In this document: piece by piece, positions 43,992-53,203 of the stretch | How positions within the stretch are numbered: the stretch's first letter is position 1 | Layout of the letters: the number at the start of each line of letters is the position of its first letter | NCBI RefSeq assembly: GCF_001675165.1 | Contig: NZ_LROS01000013.1 | Location: 1 to 64,000, forward strand | Origin: Clostridium ragsdalei P11 | Lineage (GTDB): Bacteria; Bacillota; Clostridia; Clostridiales; Clostridiaceae | Length of the DNA stretch: 64,000 nucleotides | Reading direction: 5' to 3' | The notes under the pieces: generated by a model | What the model was told of the DNA's origin: nothing | What the model saw: the letters and a program-made list of their open reading frames with translations, nothing else | Databases searched by the model: none | Program-made: the position numbers and the translations under genes

Positions 43992-44680
43992 AAGAATTAT
44001 TATGCAGTTCGGCATTTTTTGGAGTATTAGTTAGTATTATTGGATATGAAATAGGATTATTTCTTTATCAAAAGTTTCATAAGCCAATTTTAAATCCATT
44101 GCTTATTTCGATTGTATTTGTAATGGCTATTTTAGTTATTTTTAAGGTAGACTATAAAAGTTATAATGATGAAGCAAAATATTTGAGTTATTTGTTAACT
44201 CCTGCTACGGTATGTCTGGCAATACCACTATATCAACAACTTGAACTACTAAAAAGCAACATAAAAGCTATTATGATAGGAGTTTTATCAGGAGTAATAT
44301 CAAGTCTTGGAAGTATATACTTGTTTTCTACAATTTTTAGATTCACACATGAACAATATGTAACATTATTACCAAAGTCTATTACTACTGCAATTGGTAT
44401 GGGAATTTCAGAGGAGTTAGGTGGAAATGTGACAATTACAGTAGCAGTTATTATTATTACGGGAATATTTGGAAGCATGCTTGGTGAAGTAGTTTGCAAA
44501 GTGTTCCGTATTAATGAACCAATTGCCAAAGGAATTGCTATTGGAACTGCTTCTCATGCTATTGGAACATCAAAAGCAATGGAAATGGGAAGAGTTGAAG
44601 GAGCCATGAGTAGTGTGGCTATAGTAGTATCTGGTTTGTTAACAGTAATTGGTGCATCAATATTTGCTAATTTTATGTAG
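43988..44680 (+). CDS. lrgB: LrgB/CidB family membrane protein
   Basis: A 230-residue membrane protein with about seven helices; LPKSITTAIGMGISEELGGN and GIAIGTASHAIGTSKAMEMG are the family hallmarks. Partner of LrgA in one operon. The start is a TTG at 43988, six bases after AAAGGAG, overlapping the lrgA stop. No LytSR regulator is adjacent. Confidence 0.92.
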   Translation: MKELLCSSAFFGVLVSIIGYEIGLFLYQKFHKPILNPLLISIVFVMAILVIFKVDYKSYNDEAKYLSYLLTPATVCLAIPLYQQLELLKSNIKAIMIGVLSGVISSLGSIYLFSTIFRFTHEQYVTLLPKSITTAIGMGISEELGGNVTITVAVIIITGIFGSMLGEVVCKVFRINEPIAKGIAIGTASHAIGTSKAMEMGRVEGAMSSVAIVVSGLLTVIGASIFANFM

Positions 44681-44720
44681 AGATGATACTGATAATAAAA
44701 CTAATAGTAACTAATTATGA

Positions 44721-44764
44721 ACATGTCAAAAATACCTCAAAAAAATGGTACTTTTGACATGCTG
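44721..44764. terminator. Terminator after lrgB
   Basis: CATGTCAAAAATACC pairs with GGTACTTTTGACATG (one mismatch) between lrgB and the convergent HAD-Nudix gene. Confidence 0.75.
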
Positions 44765-44802
44765 TTTATGATTTTAATTGCATCTGTAGTATAAAACATT
44801 AA

Positions 44803-46047
44803 TTAACGTATATATGAAACTTTTTCTTTTTCTAAGGCATCTTTAAGCCATCTTGGGTGCATTGGTAAAAGATTTTTTGGTAAATAGTTAAAATCGAAGT
44901 AATTTACATCTAAGGTTTCTTCTCCTTCTTTAATTAAATTACCGCCTACAACTTCACATTCAAAACAAGTTGTAATAAAATGATTAATTTTGCCATTTGG
45001 ATATGAAAAAACTTGTGAAACAGGATCAGAATATATTCCAATTAATCGATTTACTTTAACTTTTAAACCAGTCTCTTCATTAATTTCTCTTATAATAGCT
45101 TCTTCTACAGTTTCTCCAGGTTCAACATGACCTGAAGGGATTCCCCATAATCCATTGTCAGTACGCTTCATCAAAAGAACCCTTTGAGATTTATCAAATA
45201 TAATACCGGCAACTCCTGCCTTAACACCATCGTTAGGCCATGGAAAATGAGGAGAACTCCATTTTTTAATGGTTATATTATTGTCAAATAAACCTTTTAG
45301 GTTTGCAATAGTAGCATCAGCATTATGAAAATCCCTAGCAGATGGAAATTTGTTTGTTTTTTCACTTGATACTAAAATAGCTGATATTCCTGCCTGATGC
45401 GCCCCTAAAATATCTGTATATGGATTATCACCTATCATTACTACTTTAGATGATGTTTTTAAACTATCTAGAGCTTTTTTAAACATATATGAATGTGGCT
45501 TTCCTATAATGATAGGCTTTTTCTCTACTGCTACTTGAACAGCTTTTACAATTGATCCAACTGCAGGTGATGGACCGTCTATACTTGGAAAATTATTATC
45601 ACTGTTTGTGCCTATGAATTTGGCACCGTTATTAATTAATTGCACTGCTTTTTTAATATCGCGGAAGCGTAAATCATCGTCCCAACCTATAACAACTGCT
45701 TCTGCATTATCTATATCATTAGTATTAATGCTTACCTTATGGCATTCCCATTTTAAATTTTCATCACCAAGAACAAATACATTCTTTATGTTCTTATTTT
45801 GTAAATATTGAGTGGTCACCCATCCTGATGTAATCACTTCAGTACTATTTGCTTCTATTCCAAGTGCATTTAATCGTTTTGCTATTTTTTCACGTGTTGT
45901 GCATGGATTATTTGTTAAAAATCGAATTATTTTCTGGTTTTTACGAAGTATTTCAAGAGATTGTACTGCTTCTGGAAGAGGCTTATCTCCTACATAAATT
46001 ACTCCATCTAAATCAAATAGAAATGCATCAAATGCATCAAATATCAT
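44803..46047 (-). CDS. HAD phosphatase-Nudix hydrolase fusion in the thiamine operon
   Basis: A 414-residue two-domain protein. Residues 1-255 are a NagD-type HAD-IIA phosphatase: FLFDLDGVIYVGDKPLPEA, LTNNPCTTRE, IIGKPHSYMFKKAL, MIGDNPYTDILGA. Residues 275-405 are a Nudix hydrolase with the box GHVEPGETVEEAI and REINEETG. It lies 33 bases after thiE with its own AAGGAGCG site and no terminator between, so it belongs to the TPP-riboswitch operon. The two activities would fit removal of phosphates from thiamine phosphates or clean-up of damaged TPP analogues, as known for other Nudix enzymes; that function is inference. It ends the operon. Confidence 0.88.
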   Translation of the reverse strand: MIFDAFDAFLFDLDGVIYVGDKPLPEAVQSLEILRKNQKIIRFLTNNPCTTREKIAKRLNALGIEANSTEVITSGWVTTQYLQNKNIKNVFVLGDENLKWECHKVSINTNDIDNAEAVVIGWDDDLRFRDIKKAVQLINNGAKFIGTNSDNNFPSIDGPSPAVGSIVKAVQVAVEKKPIIIGKPHSYMFKKALDSLKTSSKVVMIGDNPYTDILGAHQAGISAILVSSEKTNKFPSARDFHNADATIANLKGLFDNNITIKKWSSPHFPWPNDGVKAGVAGIIFDKSQRVLLMKRTDNGLWGIPSGHVEPGETVEEAIIREINEETGLKVKVNRLIGIYSDPVSQVFSYPNGKINHFITTCFECEVVGGNLIKEGEETLDVNYFDFNYLPKNLLPMHPRWLKDALEKEKVSYIR

Positions 46048-46080
46048 ATTATTCGCTCCTTAAATTTTATTCCTATAAAG

Positions 46081-46692
46081 CTATTTACAAAGGGATTTAG
46101 CAGCGGCAGTTATATTGCTTTTCCCTAAAATAGCAGATATAACTGAAATACCATCAACTCCAGTTGACAATACTTCTTTAAAGTTAGTTTCATTAACGCC
46201 GCCTATGGCAACAGCAGGTATATTTATGCTGCTGTATATTTTACGGAGACCGCCTATACCTATAGGAGTATCTATATCTTTTTTAGTTCCTGTGAAAAAA
46301 ATTGTACCTATTCCAATGTAATCTGCACCACTTTTTTCTGCTTCTAAGGCCTCATTCACATTGCCTGCAGATATTCCAATTATTTTATTCTTACCTAATA
46401 TTTTTCTAGCTGTGTTTATAGGCATATCGCTTTGACCAAGGTGAACTCCATCTGCATCTACAGTTTGGGCTATATCAAGTCTGTCATTTATTAAAAAAGG
46501 AACTTTATAGTGATCAGTTACTTTTTTAACTTCTTTAGCAATTTCGTAAAATTCTCTTGTGGATGCATCTTTTTCTCTAAGCTGAACCATGGTTACACCA
46601 CCTAAAATTGCTTCTTCTACAGCTTGCTGCAGGGGCTTGTCTTTTAAAAAACTTCTATTTGTAACAAGATATAAACTATAATCTACTTCCAA
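46081..46692 (-). CDS. thiE: Thiamine-phosphate synthase
   Basis: A 203-residue TIM-barrel enzyme joining HMP diphosphate and thiazole phosphate to thiamine phosphate. [50 protein letters not shown] and [11 protein letters not shown] are the family blocks. The start is a TTG at 46692, nine bases after AGGAGG, overlapping the thiM end by ten bases, which suggests coupled translation. Confidence 0.94.
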   Translation of the reverse strand: MEVDYSLYLVTNRSFLKDKPLQQAVEEAILGGVTMVQLREKDASTREFYEIAKEVKKVTDHYKVPFLINDRLDIAQTVDADGVHLGQSDMPINTARKILGKNKIIGISAGNVNEALEAEKSGADYIGIGTIFFTGTKKDIDTPIGIGGLRKIYSSINIPAVAIGGVNETNFKEVLSTGVDGISVISAILGKSNITAAAKSLCK

Positions 46693-47492
46693 GTTATTTT
46701 ACCTCCTTTCTTTAATTTTTCTTCAGTTAATTCATATATAGAATCTATTAGCTTAACTCTAAAAGTTCCAGGAGCTTTTGCTGCTTTATAGGCTTCTTCG
46801 CCAGCTATATTCATTGAAAGTATAGCACTTACAGTAGCTATAAATTTATTCTCAGAGGCACCTATGGCAGCACCACATAATGCTCCAAGCATGCAGCCTG
46901 AACCAGTTATTTTAGTTAACATTTCCACCCCGTTTTGAATTACAACACTATTTTTACCGTCTGTTATAAAATCTTCTTTGCCAGTTGCAGCAACTACACA
47001 GTTGTACTTTTTGGCTAAAGCTACAGCTGAATCCAAGGCTCCTTCTCCATTATCTAAGGAATCTACTCCTCTTACGTTAGAAGATTGTCCTGCAAGAAAT
47101 TTAATTTCACCTACATTTCCTTTTATAACATCTACTTTACCAACTTGCATAATTCTATTTATAACTTGAGCTTTCCTTGGTATAGCAGCACAAGCTACAG
47201 GGTCAAGTATTACAGGTATATTGTGGATTTTTGCAGAGGTACTTGCTAGGATTACTGCAGCTTCCTGTTCTTTTGTGAGGGTTCCTAAATTTATATATAG
47301 GGCAGAAGATATTTTTACAAAATCAAAAACTTCATCATAAGCTTCACACATGGCAGGAGAAGCTCCATAAGATAATAGAATGTTTGCACAGTCATTTATA
47401 GTGACACTGTTTGTAATACAATCTACAAGAGGTACTTTATTTTTTACTTGTGTTAACACTTTTGACACACTGTCTAAGTTTAAATTATCCAT
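46683..47492 (-). CDS. thiM: Hydroxyethylthiazole kinase
   Basis: A 269-residue ribokinase-fold kinase that phosphorylates salvaged thiazole alcohol. [20 protein letters not shown] with [25 protein letters not shown] and the anion-hole [11 protein letters not shown] are present. Second gene of the operon, between thiD and thiE. The presence of thiM and the absence of thiG/thiH locally point to thiazole salvage. Confidence 0.95.
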   Translation of the reverse strand: MDNLNLDSVSKVLTQVKNKVPLVDCITNSVTINDCANILLSYGASPAMCEAYDEVFDFVKISSALYINLGTLTKEQEAAVILASTSAKIHNIPVILDPVACAAIPRKAQVINRIMQVGKVDVIKGNVGEIKFLAGQSSNVRGVDSLDNGEGALDSAVALAKKYNCVVAATGKEDFITDGKNSVVIQNGVEMLTKITGSGCMLGALCGAAIGASENKFIATVSAILSMNIAGEEAYKAAKAPGTFRVKLIDSIYELTEEKLKKGGKITWK

Positions 47493-47522
47493 TTTTCATA
47501 CTCCTTTATATTAGAACTCTGT

Positions 47523-48326
47523 TTATTTGAAATCTACATCAGCTTTTTTATATAATTCAATGAAATGTCCCACGGGACCAACGCCGCTTCCTATGGAAAA
47601 GGAATTTTCTATAGCCTTAGTTATATACTGCTTTGCAAGATATACGGATTTATCAGTGCTTTCACCTTTAGCCAAGAAGGAAGCTATGGCAGAAGATAAG
47701 GTACATCCTGTTCCATGAGTGTTTTTGGTATCTATTCTATGACCGTCTATGTTTAATATTTTGTTTTCATAAAGAAGAACGTCGTTGGCATCATTACACC
47801 TGTGGCCTCCTTTTACAAGGACGTTTTTAGCACCTAGATCTTTTATGCTAAAAGCTGCTCTTTCCATGTCGCTGCTATTTTTTATCTTCATTTCGGTTAG
47901 AACTTCAGCTTCTGGAATATTTGGAGTTACAACGTCTGCAATGCTTGTAAGATCTTTTATAGCTGTTTGTGCTTCAGGTTTTAAGAGAAAGTAACCACTT
48001 TTTGATACCATTACAGGATCAATTACTATGTTTTTAGCTTTGTATTCTATTAAAAGCCTTTTTATTACAGATATGGTTTTGCTGTTTGAAACCATACCAA
48101 TTTTTACTGCATCTACTTGTATGTCATCAAATATAGATCTTATTTGTGCTTCTACAATTTCAGGAGTTACATCCATTACGTCCTGTACTCCTATGCTATT
48201 TTGAGCTGTAACAGCAGTTATGACACTCATACCATATACGCCAAGGGCACTCATGGTTTTTAAATCAGCTTGTATACCAGCTCCACCACAGCTGTCAGAA
48301 CCTGCAATTGTTAATACCTTTTTCAT
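47523..48326 (-). CDS. thiD: Hydroxymethylpyrimidine/phosphomethylpyrimidine kinase
   Basis: A 267-residue kinase that converts HMP to HMP-P and HMP-PP. LTIAGSDSCGGAGIQADLKT at the N-terminus, VSKSGYFLL, VTPNIPEAEVL and the catalytic THGTGCTLSSAIAS are clear. First gene after the minus-strand TPP riboswitch; the ATG follows AGGGGGAT. Confidence 0.95.
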   Translation of the reverse strand: MKKVLTIAGSDSCGGAGIQADLKTMSALGVYGMSVITAVTAQNSIGVQDVMDVTPEIVEAQIRSIFDDIQVDAVKIGMVSNSKTISVIKRLLIEYKAKNIVIDPVMVSKSGYFLLKPEAQTAIKDLTSIADVVTPNIPEAEVLTEMKIKNSSDMERAAFSIKDLGAKNVLVKGGHRCNDANDVLLYENKILNIDGHRIDTKNTHGTGCTLSSAIASFLAKGESTDKSVYLAKQYITKAIENSFSIGSGVGPVGHFIELYKKADVDFK

Positions 48327-48374
48327 TTTTATCCCCCTAATTTAGTAACTTTAAAATTAATATCAATTGAATTT

Positions 48375-48412
48375 TACTTAGTGGGAGTATTACAGTAGGC
48401 AGCCATCAGGTC
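48375..48412 (+). repeat. Family B right-end fragment in the thiD leader
   Basis: GTGGGAGTATTACAGTAGGC and AGCCATCAGG match the end of the long hairpin of copy 1 (GGGGGTATTACGGCTGC, CTAGCCATCGG) with a few changes. The left part is missing. It lies between the riboswitch terminator and thiD. Confidence 0.45.
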
Positions 48413-48417
48413 AAAAT

Positions 48418-48450
48418 AAAAGGTATATGCAGAAAAGCATATACCTTTAA
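48418..48450 (-). terminator. Riboswitch-controlled terminator of the thiD operon
   Basis: On the minus strand AAAGGTATATGC pairs with GCATATACCTTT and is followed by TATTTTG; expression platform of the TPP riboswitch. Confidence 0.82.
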
Positions 48451-48461
48451 AATCAAAAATA

Positions 48462-48552
48462 TGTAAGTTGCTTCCCTACGCCAGTTTTATCTGGATCAGG
48501 TTCAAAGGGTTAGAGAAAGATCTCTTCTCAGCCTTGCAGCACCCCCACAAAA
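48462..48552 (-). ncRNA. TPP riboswitch (THI element) of the thiD-thiM-thiE operon
   Basis: On the minus strand: GTGGGGGTGCTGC, AAGGCTGAGA, AACCC, GAACCTGATCCAGATAAAAC and TGGCGTAGGGAA. These are the conserved TPP-binding parts. The second such switch in the window, facing the opposite way to that of thiC. Confidence 0.96.
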
Positions 48553-48777
48553 GTATTAAGTTTTATACATTAATTTTACTACAGTGATAAAAATTTGCAA
48601 TATGGAATTTTAATATTTACTTCATTGACTAAGTCTCCCCATATGTACATAAATGGAATGTGGGAGGTGTTAGCAATAGCAGTCGAATAAAAGTTTTTGC
48701 AGTACGTGTGATATAATGGCATTAATTGAAGATTTTTGTTACAAAATAAATTAATAAAAATGATAGGATGTGTTGAT

Positions 48778-49191
48778 ATGGAAAAGAAAAGAATTTTAGT
48801 CCCATTAGATGAAACAGAGAGAAGTATGCATTCACTTGACTGCTTAAAAAAATTGTTTTCCAGAGATGAAGTACAGTTAACTCTTATGTATGTATCTGAA
48901 ATAGTTATAGTAAATGAAACGGGTGTATCAAATAGCATGGTAGATATGGCAAGGAAAAAAGGTGAAAACATCTTAGATAGAGCTGAAAGAAAGATTCAAG
49001 AATATAAACCTGAAAAATATTGTGTTTTTGGACGTGTAGCAGATGAAATACTGAAAAAGGCAAATTGTGATGAATTTGATATGATAATTATGACTAAATC
49101 TAATAAAAAGGGTTTGGCTAGAATGATCGGATCCGTAACAAGTAAAGTATTAAAAAATTCACAGGTTTTAGTTATGATTGTTCCAGAATAA
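48778..49191 (+). CDS. Universal stress protein (UspA family)
   Basis: A 137-residue USP-fold protein: KRILVPLDETERSMHSL at the N-terminus, VFGRVADEILKKAN, MIIMTKSNKKGLARMIGSVT and SKVLKNSQVLVMIV at the end, though the usual G-x2-G-x9-GS ATP loop is altered (KSNKKGLARMIGSVTSKV). The start is the ATG at 48778 after TAGGATG; earlier in-frame codons precede the site. Monocistronic with its own terminator. Confidence 0.88.
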   Translation: MEKKRILVPLDETERSMHSLDCLKKLFSRDEVQLTLMYVSEIVIVNETGVSNSMVDMARKKGENILDRAERKIQEYKPEKYCVFGRVADEILKKANCDEFDMIIMTKSNKKGLARMIGSVTSKVLKNSQVLVMIVPE

Positions 49192-49202
49192 AAATAGTTT
49201 AA

Positions 49203-49241
49203 AATAGCCATAATGTTGTACAAGCATTATGGCTATTTTTA
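49203..49241 (+). terminator. Terminator of the universal stress gene
   Basis: AAATAGCCATAATG pairs with CATTATGGCTATTTTT; classic stem plus T-run. Confidence 0.92.
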
Positions 49242-49295
49242 TCTGCATATTAAAATATTCGCCTGGGACTTGGAATTATAGGTGATTTTATCTGA

Positions 49296-49335
49296 TGCCA
49301 AGAACTCTGTTTATTTAGAATATTTTTATTGATTT
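49296..49335 (-). repeat. Family B left-end fragment
   Basis: On the minus strand AAATAAACAGAGTTCTTGGC then ATCAGAT matches the left end of family B (compare 1835-1860). A nearly equal fragment is at 57047-57086. Hairpin 1 is cut short. Confidence 0.5.
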
Positions 49336-49436
49336 TTTCACATACTTTAATGAGCATCCTATGAATTGCTTGAGGTACAAGTATTCAAAGGCTCTCAGTA
49401 TTTAAAAAAAATTTTTTGATTAGAAACTCTATATAA
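49336..49436 (+). repeat. Degenerate family A remnant
   Basis: Holds the loop-like CTTGAGGTACAAGTATTC between decayed arms (GAGCATCCTATGAA and TTCAAAGGCTCTC) and ends with GATTAGAAACTCTATATA, the family A terminus. It lies directly upstream of the spore photoproduct lyase gene, next to a family B fragment. Confidence 0.5.
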
Positions 49437-49452
49437 GGAAGGTGTGTGGTCG

Positions 49453-50475
49453 ATGTTTGTTCCTCGTAGAGTTATTTTTGAAAAAGGTGCTCTAGAATAT
49501 TCTCTGGGAAGTGAGATATACAGTCGATTTAAAAATGATGACCAAGTGGAGATAATAAAATTAACCTCAAATAGAGTTATGTCAGCTGTGCCAGGAAAAG
49601 ATATATATGAAAAGTACAGGGAAGGTAAAAAGACTTTAGTTGTGGGTGTAAAAAAGAGCTTGAAATTTCAAAGTTGTAAGCCTTCAGCACATTATCAGCT
49701 TCCATTAGTTAGTGGCTGCATTGGACAGTGTGAGTACTGCTATTTAAACACACAATTAGGAGAAAAACCTTTTGTGAGAGTTCACGTCAATGTTGATGAC
49801 ATCTTGAAACAGGCTCAAAAATATATAGATGAAAGAAATCCTGAAATAACTGTATTTGAAGGTGCTGCAACCTCCGATCCAGTTCCTGTAGAGCCTTATA
49901 CAAATTCACTTAAAAAGAGTATAGAATACTTTGGAGATCAAAAGCTTGCAAGATTTAGGTTCGTAACAAAGTACAATGATATAGATGGACTTTTAAACAT
50001 AAATCATAATGGTCATACGGAAATAAGATTTAGTTTAAATACAGATAAGATAATAAAACAATACGAACATTATACAGCTTCAATGGAAAAAAGAATAGAA
50101 TCTGCTTTTAAACTTACTGAAGCAGGCTACCCTATAGGTTTTATAATAGCACCTGTATTCATATATGAAAATTGGAAGCAGGAATATGAAAAAGTTTTAG
50201 ACATGTTATATGATAGAATGCCTAAAAATTTAAAGAATCCTATTGGATTTGAAGTCATATCTCATAGATATACAACTAAGGCTAAAAATATCATACTACA
50301 GGTATTTCCTAAAACAACACTACCAATGGAGGATAGTGAGAGAAAATTCAAGTATGGTCAGTTTGGATATGGTAAATTTTTGTACACAAAAGAGCAGATG
50401 GAAGAAATTAAAACCTTTTTTGAAAGAGAACTTTCAAGTAGATTCTCAAAAGAAGATATAAAATACATTATATAA
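49453..50475 (+). CDS. splB: Spore photoproduct lyase
   Basis: A 340-residue radical SAM enzyme that reverses the 5-thyminyl-5,6-dihydrothymine UV lesion during spore germination. The cluster motif CIGQCEYCYL is near residues 91-100, preceded by SAHYQLPLVSG. At the place where Bacillus enzymes have the hydrogen-donating cysteine in the segment FEAACTSD, this protein reads FEGAATSD; a Cys near residue 75 (KFQSCKPSAH) is the only obvious substitute. The start is the ATG at 49453 after AAGGAAGGTG; a GTG three codons earlier is too close. The ABC genes follow closely. Confidence 0.94.
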   Translation: MFVPRRVIFEKGALEYSLGSEIYSRFKNDDQVEIIKLTSNRVMSAVPGKDIYEKYREGKKTLVVGVKKSLKFQSCKPSAHYQLPLVSGCIGQCEYCYLNTQLGEKPFVRVHVNVDDILKQAQKYIDERNPEITVFEGAATSDPVPVEPYTNSLKKSIEYFGDQKLARFRFVTKYNDIDGLLNINHNGHTEIRFSLNTDKIIKQYEHYTASMEKRIESAFKLTEAGYPIGFIIAPVFIYENWKQEYEKVLDMLYDRMPKNLKNPIGFEVISHRYTTKAKNIILQVFPKTTLPMEDSERKFKYGQFGYGKFLYTKEQMEEIKTFFERELSSRFSKEDIKYII

Positions 50476-50492
50476 ACAGGAGAATTTTAATC

Positions 50493-51230
50493 ATGCAGGA
50501 ATTAGAAAATGTAGTTAAAATAAAGGATGCAGAAGTTAGATATGATAAAAAAGTTGTATTAAGAAATATTAATATGGATATAAAAAGGGGAGAGATAGTT
50601 GGACTTTTAGGACCTTCTGGTTCAGGAAAGACCACTATTGTAAAATCTATTATTGGAATGAAAGAATTATCTAAAGGATTTATTGAAGTACTTGGTGAAA
50701 AAATGCCGTCCCTTGGTGTAACTTCAAAAATAGGATATATGGCACAAAGTGATGCATTGTATGATGATTTAAGTGCAATTGACAATATACTGTTTTTTGG
50801 AGAACTCTACAATATTAAAAAAAGTATTATAAGAAAAAGAGCTGAGGGTGTTTTAAAACTTGTTAACTTGGAAGAGCAGTATAAGAATGCAGTTAAAAAC
50901 TTTTCAGGTGGAATGAAGAGAAGATTATCACTGGCTATAGCACTAGTGCACAGACCTAGATTGCTCATTTTAGATGAGCCTACAGTTGGCATAGATCCTG
51001 TTCTTAGGAAAAAATTCTGGGATGAATTTTATAAAATAAGACGGGATGATGGAACTATAATTATAACTACACATGTAATGGATGAAGCATATAAGTGTGA
51101 TAGACTTTTTTTGATTAGAAATGGAATTGTAATAGCAGAAGGAAGTCCAGATAAAATAATAAAAAGTTCTGGTGGAAAAACTATTGAAGATGCCTTTCTA
51201 TACTTTAGTTCTTTAAAGGAAGAGGTGTAG
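50493..51230 (+). CDS. ABC-2 type exporter ATP-binding protein
   Basis: A 245-residue ATPase: Walker A GLLGPSGSGKTTIVKSI, signature NFSGGMKRRLSLAIAL, Walker B LLILDEPTVGIDP and the H-loop ITTHVMDEA. Of the drug/lipid exporter class. ATG after ACAGGAG, 17 bases after splB and four before the permease gene, so the three are probably one transcript. Substrate unknown. Confidence 0.92.
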   Translation: MQELENVVKIKDAEVRYDKKVVLRNINMDIKRGEIVGLLGPSGSGKTTIVKSIIGMKELSKGFIEVLGEKMPSLGVTSKIGYMAQSDALYDDLSAIDNILFFGELYNIKKSIIRKRAEGVLKLVNLEEQYKNAVKNFSGGMKRRLSLAIALVHRPRLLILDEPTVGIDPVLRKKFWDEFYKIRRDDGTIIITTHVMDEAYKCDRLFLIRNGIVIAEGSPDKIIKSSGGKTIEDAFLYFSSLKEEV

Positions 51231-51234
51231 CTAT

Positions 51235-52296
51235 ATGAATACTTTTTCTGTAGCAAAAAGAGTTACAAAACAAATTTTAGGAGATAGACGATCGCTTGCA
51301 TTATTATTTGTGGCGCCAATATTTGTCTTGTATTTGCTAAGTATAATGTTAAATTCAGGTATAGATAAGCCAAATTTGGAAGGAATAAATTTACCACAAA
51401 CACTTATGGAATCACTTAAAAATGAGACAAATATAGTGGAAGTTCAAGATGAAAATAAGGCCCTTGACAGAGTAAAAAATAATGTTATAGATGGACTAGT
51501 TAAATTTGAAAATGATAAAATTATAGTGACTGTTGAAGGAAGTGACATGGCAGCTTCAAATTCAGTTAAAAAAGCAGTTTCAAAAGCTTTTAATGAATAT
51601 ATGCATACTAGTATTGCATCAAATCCAATGCTAAAGCAGCTGGGTTTTAGAATGATTGATAGTGAGTATAACTATATAAATGGTTCTGAGAATATGACAA
51701 CTTTTGATACGGTTGCTCCTCTGATGATGGGATTTTTTATATTCTTTTTTGTATTTCTCATGGCAGGGGTATCTTTCTTAAGGGAAAGAATTAGCGGTAC
51801 ATTGGATAGACTTATGGCAACACCTATTAAGAGAATAGAAATTGTGTTAGGATATTTTTTAGGGTTTGGTATATTTGTTATGTTTCAAACTCTAGTAATT
51901 CAGCTGTTTATGGTATATGGTCTTGGCATTACAATAAAAGGAAGTCCAATTTTAGTTTTACTTGTAAATGTGCTGCTGGCAGCAGGATCATTGACTCTTG
52001 GAACTTTACTTTCTGCATTTGCTAAAAATGAATTTCAATTATTTCAATTTATTCCCATAGTCATAGTACCTCAAATATTGTTTTGTGGATTATTTCCCCT
52101 TAGAGAAACGCCAATATGGGTAAATGTACTTTCTAAAATCTTTCCACTAACTTATGGTGCAGATGCCCTAAAGGGAATTGTGCTTAGAGGGTATGGACTT
52201 TCAAAAGCTTATATGGATATCTTAATACTTTTTGGTTATGCACTATTGTTTATAGTATTAAATTCATTGGCACTAAAAAAATACAGACGGTTATGA
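51235..52296 (+). CDS. ABC-2 type exporter permease
   Basis: A 353-residue permease with one N-terminal membrane helix (about 20-38), a large outward loop (about 40-165) and five C-terminal helices, the ABC2_membrane_3 layout. LRERISGTLDRLMATPIKRIEI is the coupling segment and LPFTHA-like motifs appear as IFPLTYGADALKGI. With the upstream ATPase it forms an exporter for drugs, lipids or peptides. Its last six bases overlap the end of the convergent DUF434 gene. Confidence 0.9.
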   Translation: MNTFSVAKRVTKQILGDRRSLALLFVAPIFVLYLLSIMLNSGIDKPNLEGINLPQTLMESLKNETNIVEVQDENKALDRVKNNVIDGLVKFENDKIIVTVEGSDMAASNSVKKAVSKAFNEYMHTSIASNPMLKQLGFRMIDSEYNYINGSENMTTFDTVAPLMMGFFIFFFVFLMAGVSFLRERISGTLDRLMATPIKRIEIVLGYFLGFGIFVMFQTLVIQLFMVYGLGITIKGSPILVLLVNVLLAAGSLTLGTLLSAFAKNEFQLFQFIPIVIVPQILFCGLFPLRETPIWVNVLSKIFPLTYGADALKGIVLRGYGLSKAYMDILILFGYALLFIVLNSLALKKYRRL

Positions 52297-53025
52297 AGAA
52301 ATATCTTTACTTAAATTTATTATATTAGCATCAGGTACATAGTCTTCTATTATTTTTCTTGCAATATTAAACCAGCTTAAACAGCTGTCAAGAACTATGG
52401 AGTCACTTGTTACAATTCTGCCCATTTTGGAGAGAAGAGGGTCTGCATTTGGGATTAATTCTATTTCAACTGGAATATCCCATTTAATTGAATGTTCAAG
52501 TATAAAATTTTTAAGTCTGCCTGAGTTTGAAACTCCAGAATCAAGAAAAAATTTAACCTTTGGTATACCTAAAGTAGTAAATTCTTGGCCAATTAAATTT
52601 AAGGCTAGGTGGGTTTTATCTACAATACTATAAGTTCCCCTAAGTCCAGCTATATCCCTTATGGTACTATCACTGCATAATATTAATATTCCTTTTGAGA
52701 GGGCAACTTCTAAGGTTATTATAAGGTTAAATCCGTCTATGTATATGCAGTCCTCAGATATGCATGAAAAAGGCAGACATTTTGATTTCCTTTTTTCGCA
52801 GCTTAGTTTAGAAGAGGTTGAACGCTGAAGAGCATTTCTCTGTCTTAGTGAAAACTGGTAATGGTTACCTACCATCTCTATAATTGAATGCATTTTATAA
52901 CCTCTATCAAGTAACCAGGATACTTCTACCTGTGCTTTTTGAAGTTTCAAAACGGATTCTTTTGAAAACCATCTATTGTCACTGGGATCACTTCCTCTGT
53001 TAACTATTCTCAAATTATAGTTCAT
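52291..53025 (-). CDS. DUF434 domain protein
   Basis: A 244-residue cytosolic protein. The N-terminal part (about 5-60: NRGSDPSDNRWF, LLDRGYK, VGNHYQFSLRQRNAL) is the DUF434 block and the rest is the associated DUF5616-like domain with CIYIDGFNLIITLEVALSKG, CSDSTIRDIAGLRGTY and FFLDSGVSNSGRL. The Asp-rich motifs recall PIN/Toprim-like nuclease folds, but the function is unknown. The ATG at 53025 follows AAGGAGG; the open frame extends upstream without a site. Monocistronic. Confidence 0.85.
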   Translation of the reverse strand: MNYNLRIVNRGSDPSDNRWFSKESVLKLQKAQVEVSWLLDRGYKMHSIIEMVGNHYQFSLRQRNALQRSTSSKLSCEKRKSKCLPFSCISEDCIYIDGFNLIITLEVALSKGILILCSDSTIRDIAGLRGTYSIVDKTHLALNLIGQEFTTLGIPKVKFFLDSGVSNSGRLKNFILEHSIKWDIPVEIELIPNADPLLSKMGRIVTSDSIVLDSCLSWFNIARKIIEDYVPDANIINLSKDISS

Positions 53026-53203
53026 TTTTACAACCTCCTTTTTGAGACTAATCTTCATAAAATCTTCATAAAATTAATAGATAATTCTTAAAAAATACCT
53101 TGTAAAATTAAATTGAAAGTTAAGAATTACAGATAATTTATTTATGTGTATAAATTAAAATTTAATTCAAAGTTTTATATGCATTGAGTACAGGAGGATC
53201 ATA

